Shown here piece after piece: positions 28,882 through 41,240 of a DNA stretch of 64,000 bases. The stretch is from Daphnia pulex. Its lineage: Eukaryota > Arthropoda > Branchiopoda > Diplostraca > Daphniidae. The notes beneath the pieces were generated by a model. The model saw nothing but the letters and a program-made list of their open reading frames with translations. It had not been told where the DNA came from and searched no databases. The position numbers were made by a program, and so were the translations under genes. The stretch is taken from positions 13,690,974-13,754,973 of the forward strand of contig NC_060024.1 in assembly GCF_021134715.1 (NCBI RefSeq). The letters are read 5' to 3'. The first letter of the stretch is position 1; each line of letters opens with the position of its first letter.

Positions 28882-30652
28882 GTTATTTGTACTATTATCT
28901 CGTTTTTCAATAAGTCCAAGTCAACCATTGCGAACTTATTCAATAAGCTACAGTAATTGTTGTGAATTGTTTTCAAAATTCGGATAAGCCATCTGACAAA
29001 TTTTTAAATTTCTTGCTTCAAAAGCTATAATCAAGGCCATATATAAAGATATTCGTTAAGGAACTTTCCTTTTATTGTTGCGATGTCATTTAGCATTTGT
29101 ATATTAACATTTCTAGTTTCTCTAAATTTTTGGATCTCAATGTGGAAGTGAATTAATATACAATTTCGCTGATATGTCAATGCGCGCGGTTACCCGCCTT
29201 TTTTAAATATTTAAAATCTAATAATACAGGATTCTACCTAGGACGTCGTTAGATTAACGGTACGTATTCACTACTAATCCCTTCAAATCGCGACGTAAAG
29301 GGTTTTATTACTAAATGTTTTACTGTTATGTTAACTTTTCATTAAGACATGATGGCATTTCTATAGGTGGGACATATGGAATGGAGCCAGCCAATCACAA
29401 GCCTAGTTTACAAAGGAGGTCAACAGAATCCCTACGAAGGATTTCACTTCCTTTATTGGCGCTTTTTGATGAATAGGACGAAAGAAACCAAAGTAATATC
29501 AATTTCCCCACAACCGACAAAACGGTTGTGGCCTTATATACTTCAATCAGTCAATATAGCCTTCTACGAAAGTACCCGTGCTATTTTATTAAGTCTGAAT
29601 GATCGTCATCGAGCGCGTGTCAACTGTAATGACGATATTATTATCTGATTGACAAAAAAAGAAGAAGAGAAAGCGCGTCACATTGAATCCTTAATTCTGG
29701 TATGGACCAGAGTAGGTAGACTTTTATTGCTTATTCTCAGCTCGTTCTATATGAACTCTCCATTCTTTTTTGTACGGTAAAACTGTTGTTTAATCTATAG
29801 TTCGATCTAAAACCAGACTAAAAATATTCGACTGCAAGGAAAGAAAGTCATATTGACCGCCATATATTTTATGGCCTTCAACTACATTCCATAAGTAACT
29901 TTTCTCATGACATCCGTATTTGTTTATATGCCATGAGATACTCGTTTATCAGAGGACTTGGAGCTCGCATGTGTTGAATAACAGCCAGTGACCAGTGTGC
30001 TAAGGGAGTTATTCAAAACACACATCTGCAGGGCATTGATAAGATGACTCCTCGATTCAGGAGAAGTGGTCTCATTTTACCGAAAATGGTTCCCAGCAGA
30101 CCGTTCTAAAGAAATCTGCGACGTTTTTTCCGTTGTAATATGTAATAATAGCAAAGACGGAAATTAAAAACGAAGGAATGAGTCTAGAAGGAACGTCAAG
30201 CCTAACTAAAATAACAAATTTCTTTTTTTGCATTCAATATGCCTAAAAATTCCAACTGTCGTCCGTTGTTACTTTCACTAATTATAAATTCAAATGAGTT
30301 TTTTAAAAGTCTGGAAAGTGATATTGAACCCAAGCGACGAACAATTTGGCTTCTATATATATACGGACTAGGGCCACTGTTTGACTTGGTAGTCAGTCGC
30401 AACTTTCGTCGTAGAAGCATCTGATCGGCAGGCAGCAGACGAGTCCGTACGAGCGCACAATCACAAAAGGTTCTCTCTCGTTAATACCTTGTATAAACAT
30501 CGATTGTTTTTAAATTCAGTATTTTGCTCCATGTTACTTACATAATTGATATGATTTTTCTGTTAGGCTCCCTTAGATTGGCGCGATCTCCCTTGTTATC
30601 TAGACTTTATAGACCTTGTTCATTGTTTTTCAGCTGCTCATCGCGTGACAAC
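28882..30652. other. Intergenic region and GPDH promoter
   Basis: AT-rich sequence. One 93-codon frame at 29367-29648 has no family resemblance and no splice context and is not called. The right end contains the probable GPDH promoter, and an acceptor (TTTTTCAG at 30625-30632) upstream of the GPDH ATG points to a spliced 5' UTR. Confidence 0.6.
30354..30398 (+). promoter_or_regulatory. Probable GPDH core promoter (TATA + initiator)
   Basis: TATATATATA starts at 30354 and an arthropod-type initiator TCAGTC lies at 30393-30398. The spacing is somewhat longer than the usual 25-31 bp unless the downstream TATA register is used. Assignment to GPDH rests on position about 250 bp upstream of its first coding exon. 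Confidence 0.4.
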
Positions 30653-32839
30653 ATGAGTCTAAAGAAGAAAATTTGCGTTGTTGGATCAGGAAATTGGTAT
30701 TTTCTCATACTTATTGATTCTAGTTTCTAAATGCACGTTTTTGCTGTAAAAAATGAACTAGGAATTTAGTTTTCAAAGGCAGATGAAACTTCAGTTCATG
30801 TTATCTGAGCAACAGTATACAGAGGGTAGTCTGCTTGAAAATATAAAAATAGATGCAAAATTTAGAAAGCCAATTGCCTGAAGGTGACCTCCAGCCTAGT
30901 TTTTCTTATTGTTATCATTTTTACAACCCCAAAGAAAGTTAATAATATCCAAACAGATTTATGTGTTTATGTGTGCTATGCATGTATTTAAATTTCTACT
31001 TTAACACTGTTTCTTATTTCCACTTTCTAGGGGCTCAACCATTGCTAAAATCGTTGGACACAATGTTGTTAAGTACAATGAACAATTTGAAAGTCAGGTG
31101 TCCATGTGGGTTTTTGAGGAAATGATTGATGGCAAAAAGCTAACTGAAATCATCAATGAAACCCACGAAAATGTGAAGTACTTGCCCAATCACAAATTGC
31201 CAACGAATGTTGTAAGTTTTATTGTTTGTTAAAGCTCAGCATATAATTAAGCATCTTATTTGCACTGTTGTAATGTTTCCCATTTGGCCATTTCTATTTG
31301 ATAGATTGCTATTCCAGATGTAGTCGAGGCAGCTAAAGATGCTGATATTTTGATCTTTGTTATTCCCCATCAATTTATCACAAGGATCTGTGAACAGCTT
31401 GTGGGAAATATCAAAGCAACTGCTTTTGGACTTTCGCTAATCAAAGTAATGTTTGAAACTTTTGTTAAAATGTAACACAGTTTAATATCACGTTTTTGTG
31501 CGTGAAGGGTTTCTTGCCCGTTCCCGGAGGTGGTATCGAATTGATCTCGCATGCCATCAACAAGAAGCTGAACATCCCCATCGCTGTCTTGATGGGCGCT
31601 AATCTTGCCCCAGAAGTGGCCGACGAAAAATTCTGCGAGACCACAATTGGAGCCGCTTCACTGGAGAACGGGAACGTTCTGCGCGATATTATCCAAACTG
31701 AGTATTTCAGGGTGGTGGTTGTGAATGACGTGGAAGCTGTAGAAATGTGCGGTGCCTTGAAGGTAAAAATCAGTCAAGTACGGTTGATTGCTATATTTAA
31801 ATTAACTCTTCCGAGTTTTGTAGAATATTGTGGCTTGCGGTGCTGGATTTGTCGATGGCCTGGGCTACGGCGACAACACAAAGGCAGCCGTCATCCGTTT
31901 GGGATTGATGGAGATGATTAAATTCGCCGAGCTGTTCTATCCGGGATCCAAACTGTCCACATTTTTCGAAAGCTGTGGTGTAGCCGATCTGATCACAACT
32001 TGCTATGGTGGTCGTAACCGACGTGTTTCCGAGGCCTTCGTAAAGAGCAAGAAGGTAGCTATCAAACGGCCAAAGTTTCGATAACCTCGGAAACGTTGCA
32101 TCTGCGCTTGTTGCAATAACATTGAAATGAAGTGGAATTAAGCTGATGATGTTATGACTATTCAGAGCATTGCTGAGTTGGAGAAAGAAATGCTCAATGG
32201 TCAGCAACTTCAAGGACCTGCCACGGCAGAAGAGGTCAACTTTATGCTCAAAGCCAAAGGCATTGAAGACAAGTATGTCTATTTAATTATATTTTCTGAA
32301 AATGTATTAATTTAAAATGATTTGCATTTTTTAGATTCCCTCTTTTCACGGCTATTCATCGAATTTGTCTGGGAGAGCTCTCCCCGGAGCAGATGGTCGA
32401 TTGCATCCGCAACCACCCCGAGCACATGTGAGTGTCGACTACAACGAAAAAAATGCCTATGCTAGGGTTCCGTTCGCACCGCACCATGTGTTTGTCATAG
32501 AATATAGATCTAGGGTTCATTAATACCTGCAGACGTGGATGGTTATCTCTGTGAACAAGCAAATTTTTTCTCAATTAGATAGTAGTGTTCGTCAACTAAC
32601 AGATTTCAAATGCTTATTAAAAAGCAGTCTACTTTATTGTTCATCTATTCAATCTCATGGCTGAAGTTATTTTGGGCCAGTATGCAGAATGGTTTGTTCG
32701 ATGACTTCCACACACTGATTAACCAATTCCCGTAGTCGCCCTGCAGACTAGCACAAATTAATTAACAATTAACAATTTATACAACGACTTGATTTCATCT
32801 TTTTGTGTCAACAGGGCCGATTCGCGAGCCAAGCTTTAA
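30653..32839 (+). CDS. Gpdh1: Cytosolic NAD-dependent glycerol-3-phosphate dehydrogenase
   Basis: Eight exons join in frame: 30653-30696, 31031-31211, 31305-31445, 31508-31762, 31824-32054, 32166-32272, 32335-32427, 32815-32839. They give 358 aa, the normal size. The N-terminus [19 protein letters not shown] holds the NAD-binding G-x-G-x-x-[41 protein letters not shown] and [20 protein letters not shown] are family signatures, including the catalytic Lys and substrate-binding Arg/Asn. The enzyme interconverts dihydroxyacetone phosphate and glycerol-3-phosphate, linking glycolysis, lipid synthesis and the glycerophosphate shuttle. The last exon adds only eight residues and ends in A-K-L, a canonical peroxisomal PTS1. 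If the preceding donor (CACAT|GTGAGT) is not used, the frame reads EHM and stops at once, giving a form without AKL. Drosophila GPDH isoforms are likewise known to differ at the C-terminus by 3' splicing. Confidence 0.97.
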
Positions 32840-33146
32840 GTCATCTTCCCACTACTTTTTTTCTGGTTCTTTATTTGACTGTAGCAACCAATTATTTACT
32901 TTCTCTCGCGTGTGCCTGATTTTGCCACTTCCGACCTACCAAAGTTTCAGCCATTTCTCAGCAACGCGAAAAATTCATATATTTGCCGAGCTGAGAGTAA
33001 AGTTGTTTACAAGATGTATCTGGGTTTGTTAAGTAGAATAACTGTGGGTTTGTTTTGGAATTTGTTTATCTCTATCGTTGTTGGATAATTTGTTTGTCAA
33101 CTTTGAAATACATACTTGGCAACTCAGCTTATTTGTTTGTGTACTC
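32840..33146. other. GPDH 3' UTR / flank of candidate coronin first exon
   Basis: A 307-bp AT-rich gap with no additional coding signal. Confidence 0.5.
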
Positions 33147-36100
33147 ATGGCGTCGACTGCAATTCAATTGACGAATGTGTCCGTTGAAAAACAATTTGAA
33201 CATTCCTCGAGGACTGAAACGTAAGTTGAATTTTTGGCATTGAATTATAGTTTTAAAAGCGTGCTGCGGGAAAATCTAGTCATTAGGTTATGCATGTGAC
33301 GGTTGCTTAGAGCTAAAACCAAGACATCTCGCTTGTCAAGCGTTAAAACCACATTTCCTTGGAAAGCCAATTAGAAGCTTCTTCTCTGTGAAAATAAGTA
33401 AACACCCTTGAAATGTGTTCAAGTCCAGTTGTGGGACTTGGTCCAATGCATTATGGAAATGTTGCCCTGTCCTGAATGGGTAGTTGTGTGAGGAAGACCT
33501 TGCCCCCGTTACACATTCTCTGTATCACTTTATTGACTTAAGGTGGCTTTTAAATGTTTTTATCAGATCTTGCTGATAGTATATTGCCAAGACTATCTCA
33601 GAAATGTCTTGTACAAATATTCCATCAACATGAGTGTGTGATATTTTCAGTTTTATCTCGTGTTGTATAAAAATGTCCACAGGTTTCTTTTGTCAGCAGG
33701 TGTGAATACTGTAAACTCAAAACTAGGGCTGTAGAGGAAGCCATAAGAAACTATTTCTTTGTGCCGGTACAAGCACTGTTGCAGACTTTTGAATCAAATC
33801 ATTGTGGGCAGTATGTGGGGTGATTTCTACTTCCTCGACATAGTCTTTCAAATAATAGCTATTTCTAATCATTAAGTCAAACAAGTCAGCCCCCCCCCCC
33901 CACACACATTCTTTCACGGGACTAGAGTGGCTTTATCTGAGTTTCCATTCGAGTGCCCATCTTGTTTCAACACGAATGAGAATAACACGATGAGAACTAA
34001 TGCGATAAGAGCTGATAATGACGTATCGGTCTGTTGCACATTTTTTCACCGTCGTAGAAAGTTTTTTTTCTTTTTATTGTAGGGAAAAACAAAAAATTTT
34101 AAAGCGAAATCGGGCGTGAGATGGAACAAGTACCTTCAAATCAGAAGCCGGTCAACGCCAGATTTCTCCCGCCGGTGCTGCATATTAAGACGGATGGCGC
34201 ATTGGATTGACTCGATGGGTTTAGAAAAAAAGAAAACAAAAAGTGGAGACAGCTGCTGAGAGTACAAGTAGTAGTAGTAGTAGGAAAAAGTGTGCCTGTA
34301 GGTAGCATTTGTTTCTTGTCGACTACATTGTGAAGTCTGAAACTCGAGAACGATGTTGGTCAATCTCATCACGACCATCTGGCGTTGCTCGCCCGACCTA
34401 TATTCTCTTATACAATCAGAAGCGTCTTGTTCTTGTTGTTGGGCGGTCTGCTGGCGTTTTCTGAACGAGTTGCTCTCCTACGGTTGCCAGCAACTTGCGA
34501 GGCAGGCAACCGACCACAACAGATGCTCGGGACTCGGCAGCATCATCATAATGGAAAGCTCTCGCGCAACATGTTGACTCGCCTAGTCGCCTCCCATTTG
34601 AATTTTTACGATGAGATGCCGCCCAGCTCCCCAGTTGATTATTTGGAAGGGGAGAAAAGCGTTTATGCGTGTACGTAGTAGTAACATAACGAGATCTTTT
34701 TGGGGGATCGTATATCGGCCTGTTATCTCTAGCACGCACGTCTCCATTCCTCCACAGGCGTACGAGACCGGTGTCATATCAGCTGAGCAGCAGGGGAGGA
34801 AATGGGCATCAGTTGAGTTGGGTGGTTAGAAATGTGAGTTTATTCTGGCACACCAAAGCCCCGAAAAAAAAAGAGAAAAAAGGGGCTCCCACTTTTTCGT
34901 TAGAGAATAAGAGAAATTTTTCCGTTTTTCCAGCGTGTATATACAAATTTGTGGGCAATTGGTCAGAAAAGGCTACTACCCGTGCATTCTTGTAAAGCAA
35001 TCCTGTTTGTATATTCCTCGTTGTGTATATCGAACGACGTAGAGAAAAAGGGCGGTTTTGAATCCACCCTGTTGGGTTTTTCGTTGGTTGGTTGGGCGTT
35101 CGAGAGAGAGAGAGAGTCCATAGCAGAGTCCTACCTACCCTTGCTGCTGGTGTATATCAGCTGCAGTGGCGGCGGCCATGCCCGTCAGTTGGCTCCGCGC
35201 CTCCGTCGCTCACTCGTCAACCATTTCCCCCCTCCGTCCGGTCGCCCCTTTTATTTTATTTTTCCATTCGGTGGAATTTGGGCCCAGTTCTACGTGACTA
35301 GCAAACACAAACAATAGGCGCTTGATGTAGTGTTAATTGAAACCTGAAAGGTATGTCCTATAATCTTTTACAAATTCCCCCCTCTTTTTTCTGAGTGTGT
35401 CCATGCGTGCGCTTCTCTCTGTGTGTTTTGTGTGTGTGTGTTGGTGTGTGTGTGTCTACATGTCAACAATACGCACCCAGGGGCGAGGCCGCCTTCCGGA
35501 TGCTGCGCATTATGGTCCATTGACAAGAGATTGTGCAGTTCCGGAGGAAACGGCCCTCTAAATGAATGGAGATGTGCCAAAAGCGGATGCTGACGTTTAG
35601 ACACCCCCCACCTTCTACTGTCGATGGCCTCAAGTGCAAAAATCGACCGGTGCCGGTCACCAGTTATTTTTTTTTTCCTTTCTTGTTTTTATTTTTATTT
35701 ATTTTGAATCAGTCGAGTCGGGAATCGAGTAGAGAATTGTGGGATCGCAGATGTTTTCCGCTAAAAAAAAGAAAAGAAAAAAAAGTGCCGTTTCACATTT
35801 GGGTGTCCTGGGCGATCAACGCCATCTGGTCACCACGGCTGACTAACCTACATTGCTCGAAAAAACAGTGCAGTAATGCGCACCCACAGCTACAGCAGTT
35901 CGTTTGCTAATTTCTCTGTCGTCGCCGTTAGCGGAGAAAATCATTCACCACCCCCTCTGGGCGTCACAGGGGATCCGTTTTTCTTCTTTTGCCTTTCCTC
36001 GTCTATTTTTAAATCCTGATGGCGCTGGGAAGACGGAAAAGAAAAAAACAAAGTAAAAGAAACGCTTAAATTTGATGATGAAAATGAACCTACCGGTAGA

Positions 36101-39100
36101 ATTGATTTGCCGTTACGTTGACGTGCTGGTGGGCTGATGTCATTGGCGTAGTTGCAGTAGCGATAAAGAAAGAGAAACACACACACGAAGCGAAAACATT
36201 TCGTGTGTCTGCCCAAGTGATCGCGATAGCGGCCGCCGCCCGTCCGCGGACCTTGATTTCCCAAATCTAGTCCACCCCAAGTCCAATCACCATCATTTCC
36301 AGCCGCTATGCAAATGACTGCGTTTGGATATTTCTTTTCTGGCAACTGTTTAATAACCTTAACAAAAAAGACAAAATCATTCTCCGTTTTTTTTTTTCGA
36401 GGTTATTATTTGACGGCGGCCGAGTCACCGTGAGAATGGGCCGTCAAGCGAAACGGCCGAGGGACACTGAACCTGCCGTGCTGGTGGCAGCGTTTTGTGT
36501 TTCTCTCGTTTTCTTCCGTTTTTTTAGTGGTGGTGGTGGCCGTCCTTCACTGGAGGCAACCAGGCGCGAAGCCAGCCGCTGAAGGAGTCACGCCCTTTAT
36601 CCCCCGGTAGTTTCTTTCTTTCTTTTCCCAATTCTCCCCTCCTTTTAAAAAAGAGATCCCGCTAGAAATTTTTAATTAGAAACGTGTCCCGACATTAACT
36701 TTACGTCAATGATCCGTCCCAGCGCGTTCGCTGGCCAGCCTTTTCAGCTGTGCCTTACTTTTAATAATTTCGAGACTTTAAAATTTGAAATCCATTGACG
36801 GTGGCAGCTGTGCCCGCAGTGATACCGCAGGGAGAAGCGTGACGTGAGCAGTCCCGGCGGCGCACGCGCGTTTCGGGCCGCAAGGTATTGAATGGATCAT
36901 TAGCATGTGAGATGATAGTGTGTGTCCTTGGCTGGCCGGCCGAGGTGCCGATGGCTACAACAACAACATCGATAATCCCCCTTGTTGTTGTTGTTGTTGA
37001 TCCAATGGAGGAAAAGGTTTCCGTTGAAGCGGAGAAATCGTTTGCCTCCAATTGACGACATTCGTGTGCACTCAAACTCGTCTCGCTGTTGCCAGCCAGT
37101 GAAACTCTAACATAACAAGATGGACGCGTTCATTTTCTCTCTCGTTTCTCTCCCCTTTTCTCTTTTATCCCTTTTTGAAGTAATAATAAAAAAAGGGAAG
37201 CGTGCAAACGTCTAATTGGAACGAATGTTTGGGCGGACTGCAAGTAAAAAAAAATGTCTAGGATGTTAAAAAAGAAACAAAAAGGTAGCCGGTACGTTTT
37301 ATTATTTATCCCGCTTGGTTACCTTTTAGTAGTCAAGTCGAGCGGAGAATCTCATTAGGAAGTAGGTCTCGGTCACCCTTTCAAGTCTCAACCTGTTGTT
37401 GCTGTTGTTGTGTGTAGGAGCCTCATTTTTCCAGTTTGTTTTCTCTCTAAACGCTGCGCTAATCAATCTTATTTGATTTTGTTTCACGCAGGGGATCCAC
37501 CATTATCAGTCAAGTTGTCGGCGAAGCCATGACGAATACATCGCAGGTGAGTCGAAAAGAAATAAAAGACAAAAATCATTTTGATCAAATGTGTCGAGCC
37601 ATCAACTGATGATGACTAATCGGCAATTCCTTTTTGAAATTGACAGCTGTCGTTCCGTGGCGTGAGGGCCTCCAAATTCCGCCACGTCTACGGCCAAGTT
37701 GCCCGCAAAGACAAGTGCTACGAAAACGTCAAAATCACCAAAGACGCCCACGATTCCAATTGCTGCGCCGCCAATCCCAAATTCTTGGCCATCATCACCG
37801 AAGTGGCCGGAGGCGGAGCTTTTATCGTTTTGCCGCTGGAGAAGACGGGCCGGTTGGATCTCAACGCTGGGAAAGTGACGGGTCACGCCGGTCCCGTGCT
37901 CGACATCAAATGGAATCCGTTCAACGACAACGTCATCGCTTCCGCCTCGGAGGATTGCACCGTCAAGTTGTGGCACATCCCCGACGGCGGGTTCACGGAC
38001 AACGTCCAGCAGTGGCTGGTGGATCTGCGCGGCCATAAGAGGCGCTGCACGTACATCGAATGGCACCCGACGGCCGACAACGTCCTCCTCAGCGCCGGCT
38101 CTGATCACCTGATTTTCGTGTGGAACATCGGGACCAGCACGCCCATCAACGTCATCAAATGTCACCCGGATGTCATTTATTCCATGTCGTTCAACCGCGA
38201 CGGCTCCCTGCTGGCCACCACCTGCAAGGACAAGCAGTTGCGCATCATCGAGCCGAGAACGGGCCGAGTGGTCAAGGAAGGCACCTGCCACGTCGGCAGT
38301 AAATCCAGCAAAGTCGTTTACCTTGGCGACACGGGCCGGCTCTTTACGACCGGATTCTCGCGCACGTCGGATCGCCAATACGCCCTGTGGTCGCAGGAGG
38401 ACCTGGGCGTGCCGCTGCGGAGCGAAATGATCGATTCCTCGTCGGGGATCCTGATCCCGTATTACGACGCCGACACGCGGATGATTTACGTGGCCGGCAA
38501 AGGGGACGGCAACATCCGCTACTACGAGATCGTCGACGAGGAGCCGTGGATCCATTACCTGACGCAATACCTGTCGGGTTCGCCGCAGCGCGGCCTCGGC
38601 TTCATGCCCAAGCGCGGCGTGCAGACGCAACTCTGCGAGACGTTCCGCTTCTACAAATTGCACGCGACGCGCGGATTGTGCGAGCCCATCTCGATGATCG
38701 TCCCGCGCAAGAGCGAAACTTACCAGGACGATCTCTACCCGGACACGGCAGCTCCCACTCCGTCGCTGACGGCCGAGGAGTGGATCAAGGGCACCAATCG
38801 AGACCCCGTCCTCATGTCCATGAAAACAGGATCGGTCTTGCGTAAGTTGACTCCCGTTTTTATGCTGAAAAACAAAACAAAAGTTTTGATGCCTCAATTT
38901 TCAAATGACAATTTATAACCAATCCCCCCTCTCCTTATACAGCGCACACAGTCAGGACGTTCAAGCCCGTCCGCTACGACCCGGTGGAACGCAAACTCTT
39001 GACGTCGGACAAGAATAATGACAAAAAGTTTGCTTTCATCACGCAAGAAACAGTCGTCGACTATCGACCGGTCGAGGTAAATTTGGCTCTCCTTTTATTT

Positions 39101-41240
39101 CATTTTTAGATTTTGGTTTTGTTTCTTCCCGTCGAGCCCGTCGTGTCGTCATTTTACTCTTTTCCTCCCCCCACCCAGTCGCAGGTTTTTTCTTTGATTA
39201 TTTTTAAATGATTTATTATTTTGATGATGATTTGAAAAAAATATTTCCGTGTCAACTGTCGCCAATTGTCGGTCCCCATTTGGCGCCCGTCCACTTGTAG
39301 AGATGGACGTGCTCTCATCTTCTTATTTCGAATAACGTGTTGACATCTTCTTTGACATTTTTCCAACTCGCTCCTCTCCTCTCGCGTCGTCGTAATAAAA
39401 CAAACAAAAATAAAAGCGGGCCGAATCCGGTTTCCACGACATGAACCCGTCGACGGACGAGGACGAAATGGCCTCGTCCGATTCGCACGAGAATGAAGAC
39501 GACGACGAGGACGAGGATGACAGTGATCCGACGGCTCAACGCGAGAGGATCCGTCGAAATCACGTCTGGGCCATCATCAGCTTGCTGGAAGAGCAAGCCA
39601 AAGGACCTTATCACTTGATGGTATACCCCCACCACACCACCAACACCCAACACAATCACACCATAAAATCTAGAAATCAAAGCAATTGGCAACGCGTGTC
39701 CAGGTGTTGGCTCAACAATACCATTTTCGTATTCGGTGGCGTCACGCACAACCTTTTTTGATGCTATCTTTTTCCAAAACTCGTTTATTGGATTTGTTTT
39801 CGTGACGGGTGTGACGAACGAATGGGGGAATAGGGTTTCCGTGACACATTTCTTTCTTTCTTTTCCCTCTTCTTTTTGATTCTATTCAAAATCCTATATT
39901 TATCGTAACCCGAATTCTACACCCGGCTTCTTCTCGTTCACCCTCCCAACCAAAACAACAAAAGTCTCACAGCCTCTGCTGCCTCTTCTTCCGTTAATGC
40001 CTCACTCTTTTTTTGCCTGTTGTTGTTGTCGGTCTTCAATCAGTGGAAATAATGCGGTCAGGGGCTTCAAATGAGGGACGCCGTTGCCGCAACTCCTCCG
40101 CGTTGTTGCATAATAATAAATAATAATAATTGTCCGAGTCCTACATTTCATTGAAAACCCATGAAATGACTGGGCCGCAGATCTGTGCATGGCGGTTTTT
40201 TTTTTTTAATCTCTTTTTAAAAAACAGGCCACACTCATCATCCCGTCTGCTGCTGCTGCTGTTTTCTCTTGTTGCTTGTGTGTTATGAACATGTGCGTGG
40301 GTCGTTTCGGTTCAAAGTTTTGGGGGGGACCGAGGGCGGATGGTTGTTTGGCTCTCACTGTCCCGGAGGAACGACAACTCTCCCCTCGACTTTGTGTGGT
40401 TTATTTTTGACAAAAACAAAGCGTCTCTCGTCTCTCTCTCTCTGTTTTTCTGTCTCTTTTTATTCTGTTCTCTCCCTCCCCCTTGGCCCTGGCTACGGTC
40501 TCTGGTTTTCACCCTCCGCAGTGCCGGTGCATGTGGTGGATCCTATTTTTGGAAGAGAGAAATTTCAACAGTGGAGAAGAAAGAGAGAGATAGATATTCA
40601 TTGGACTTGTCTGTTGTGCTTAGATGCGTGCGGCAGACGCCAAGGCAGCAAAGACCTCCTGCAACTTGGGCACAAAGTTCCAACAAACTCAACAAATGTG
40701 GTCGCGACCCACTCGTTCCATGACTCAGGTGATTTCACAACAATTTTGTTTCTTTCATGTTTAAATTCTCGTCATTTTTTAATTACGTTTTTCTTTTGGC
40801 TTGATTTGATTTAGTTGAACATTATTTCGCCTACCAATGGCATGCATAAAGCCAATAGCATCGGGATCGGAAGCATCGGAGCGACCAATCAGCGCGCCAT
40901 TTCCGGAACGGCTTTCATGTCTTCGGAGAAAGCCATCGAAATCATCGACGCTCCTGCCCAGGGAATGGAGGTATGTTGTGTCCCCCTTTTTATTTTGGTT
41001 TTAGTTTTGCCATTTGGAAAAAATGCGGTGGGTTTGGGTTTGGCGGCAAAACAATGACCGCTATATAACGCGAAATGTTGTTGTGATGAACAGTTACGGC
41101 GATCGACGAACGATGCCCAGCAAGTCGAAGAAATTCGTCGCCTCAAGCAGCAACTGGCACTCAAAGACCGGCGCATTCACGAACTGGAGGAGCAACTCCA
41201 ACGTTACAAAAATTCTTTTATCGGCGACTCGACGGCGTGA
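33147..41240 (+). CDS. coro: Coronin (actin-regulating WD40 protein)
   Basis: Well-supported exons: 37492-37546 (ATG at 37529), 37647-38841, 38943-39076, 40815-40970, 41094-41240. Two further phase-0 exons fit between them: 39417-39620 (acidic, Asp/Glu-rich) and 40624-40728. An optional exon 33147-33220 (M-A-S-T-A-I...) would splice in frame to 37492, adding 38 residues before the Met at 37529. From that Met the product is 652 aa with both linker exons and 584 aa without the acidic one. The coronin signature RASKFRHVYGQ opens a seven-blade propeller (WD units such as ASASEDCTVKLWHIP). RGLGFMPKRGV and DLYPDTAAPTPSLTAEEW follow, then a variable linker and a C-terminal coiled coil (EEIRRLKQQL...LEEQLQRYK). 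Coronins bind F-actin and Arp2/3 in the cytoplasm. WD core is certain; the 5' and linker choices are tentative. Confidence 0.93.
33221..37491. other. Large non-coding stretch (possible first coronin intron)
   Basis: A 4.3-kb stretch with only short low-complexity frames. It contains a GTAG repeat near 34268, poly(C) at 33891-33901, CA/GT tracts and pyrimidine runs. It either is the first coronin intron or contains an alternative coronin promoter. No other gene is supported. Confidence 0.55.

Noticed and set aside
29367..29648. 93-codon plus-strand frame (MGHMEWSQPITSLVYKGG...)
   Set aside because: There is no recognisable domain, promoter or splice context, and its length is within chance for this region.
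35941..36345. 134-codon minus-strand frame in the coronin intron region
   Set aside because: Low-complexity composition, no family match and no splice support.
37602..38897. 431-codon minus-strand open frame
   Set aside because: It is antisense to the long coronin WD40 exon, a by-product of strong third-position GC bias.
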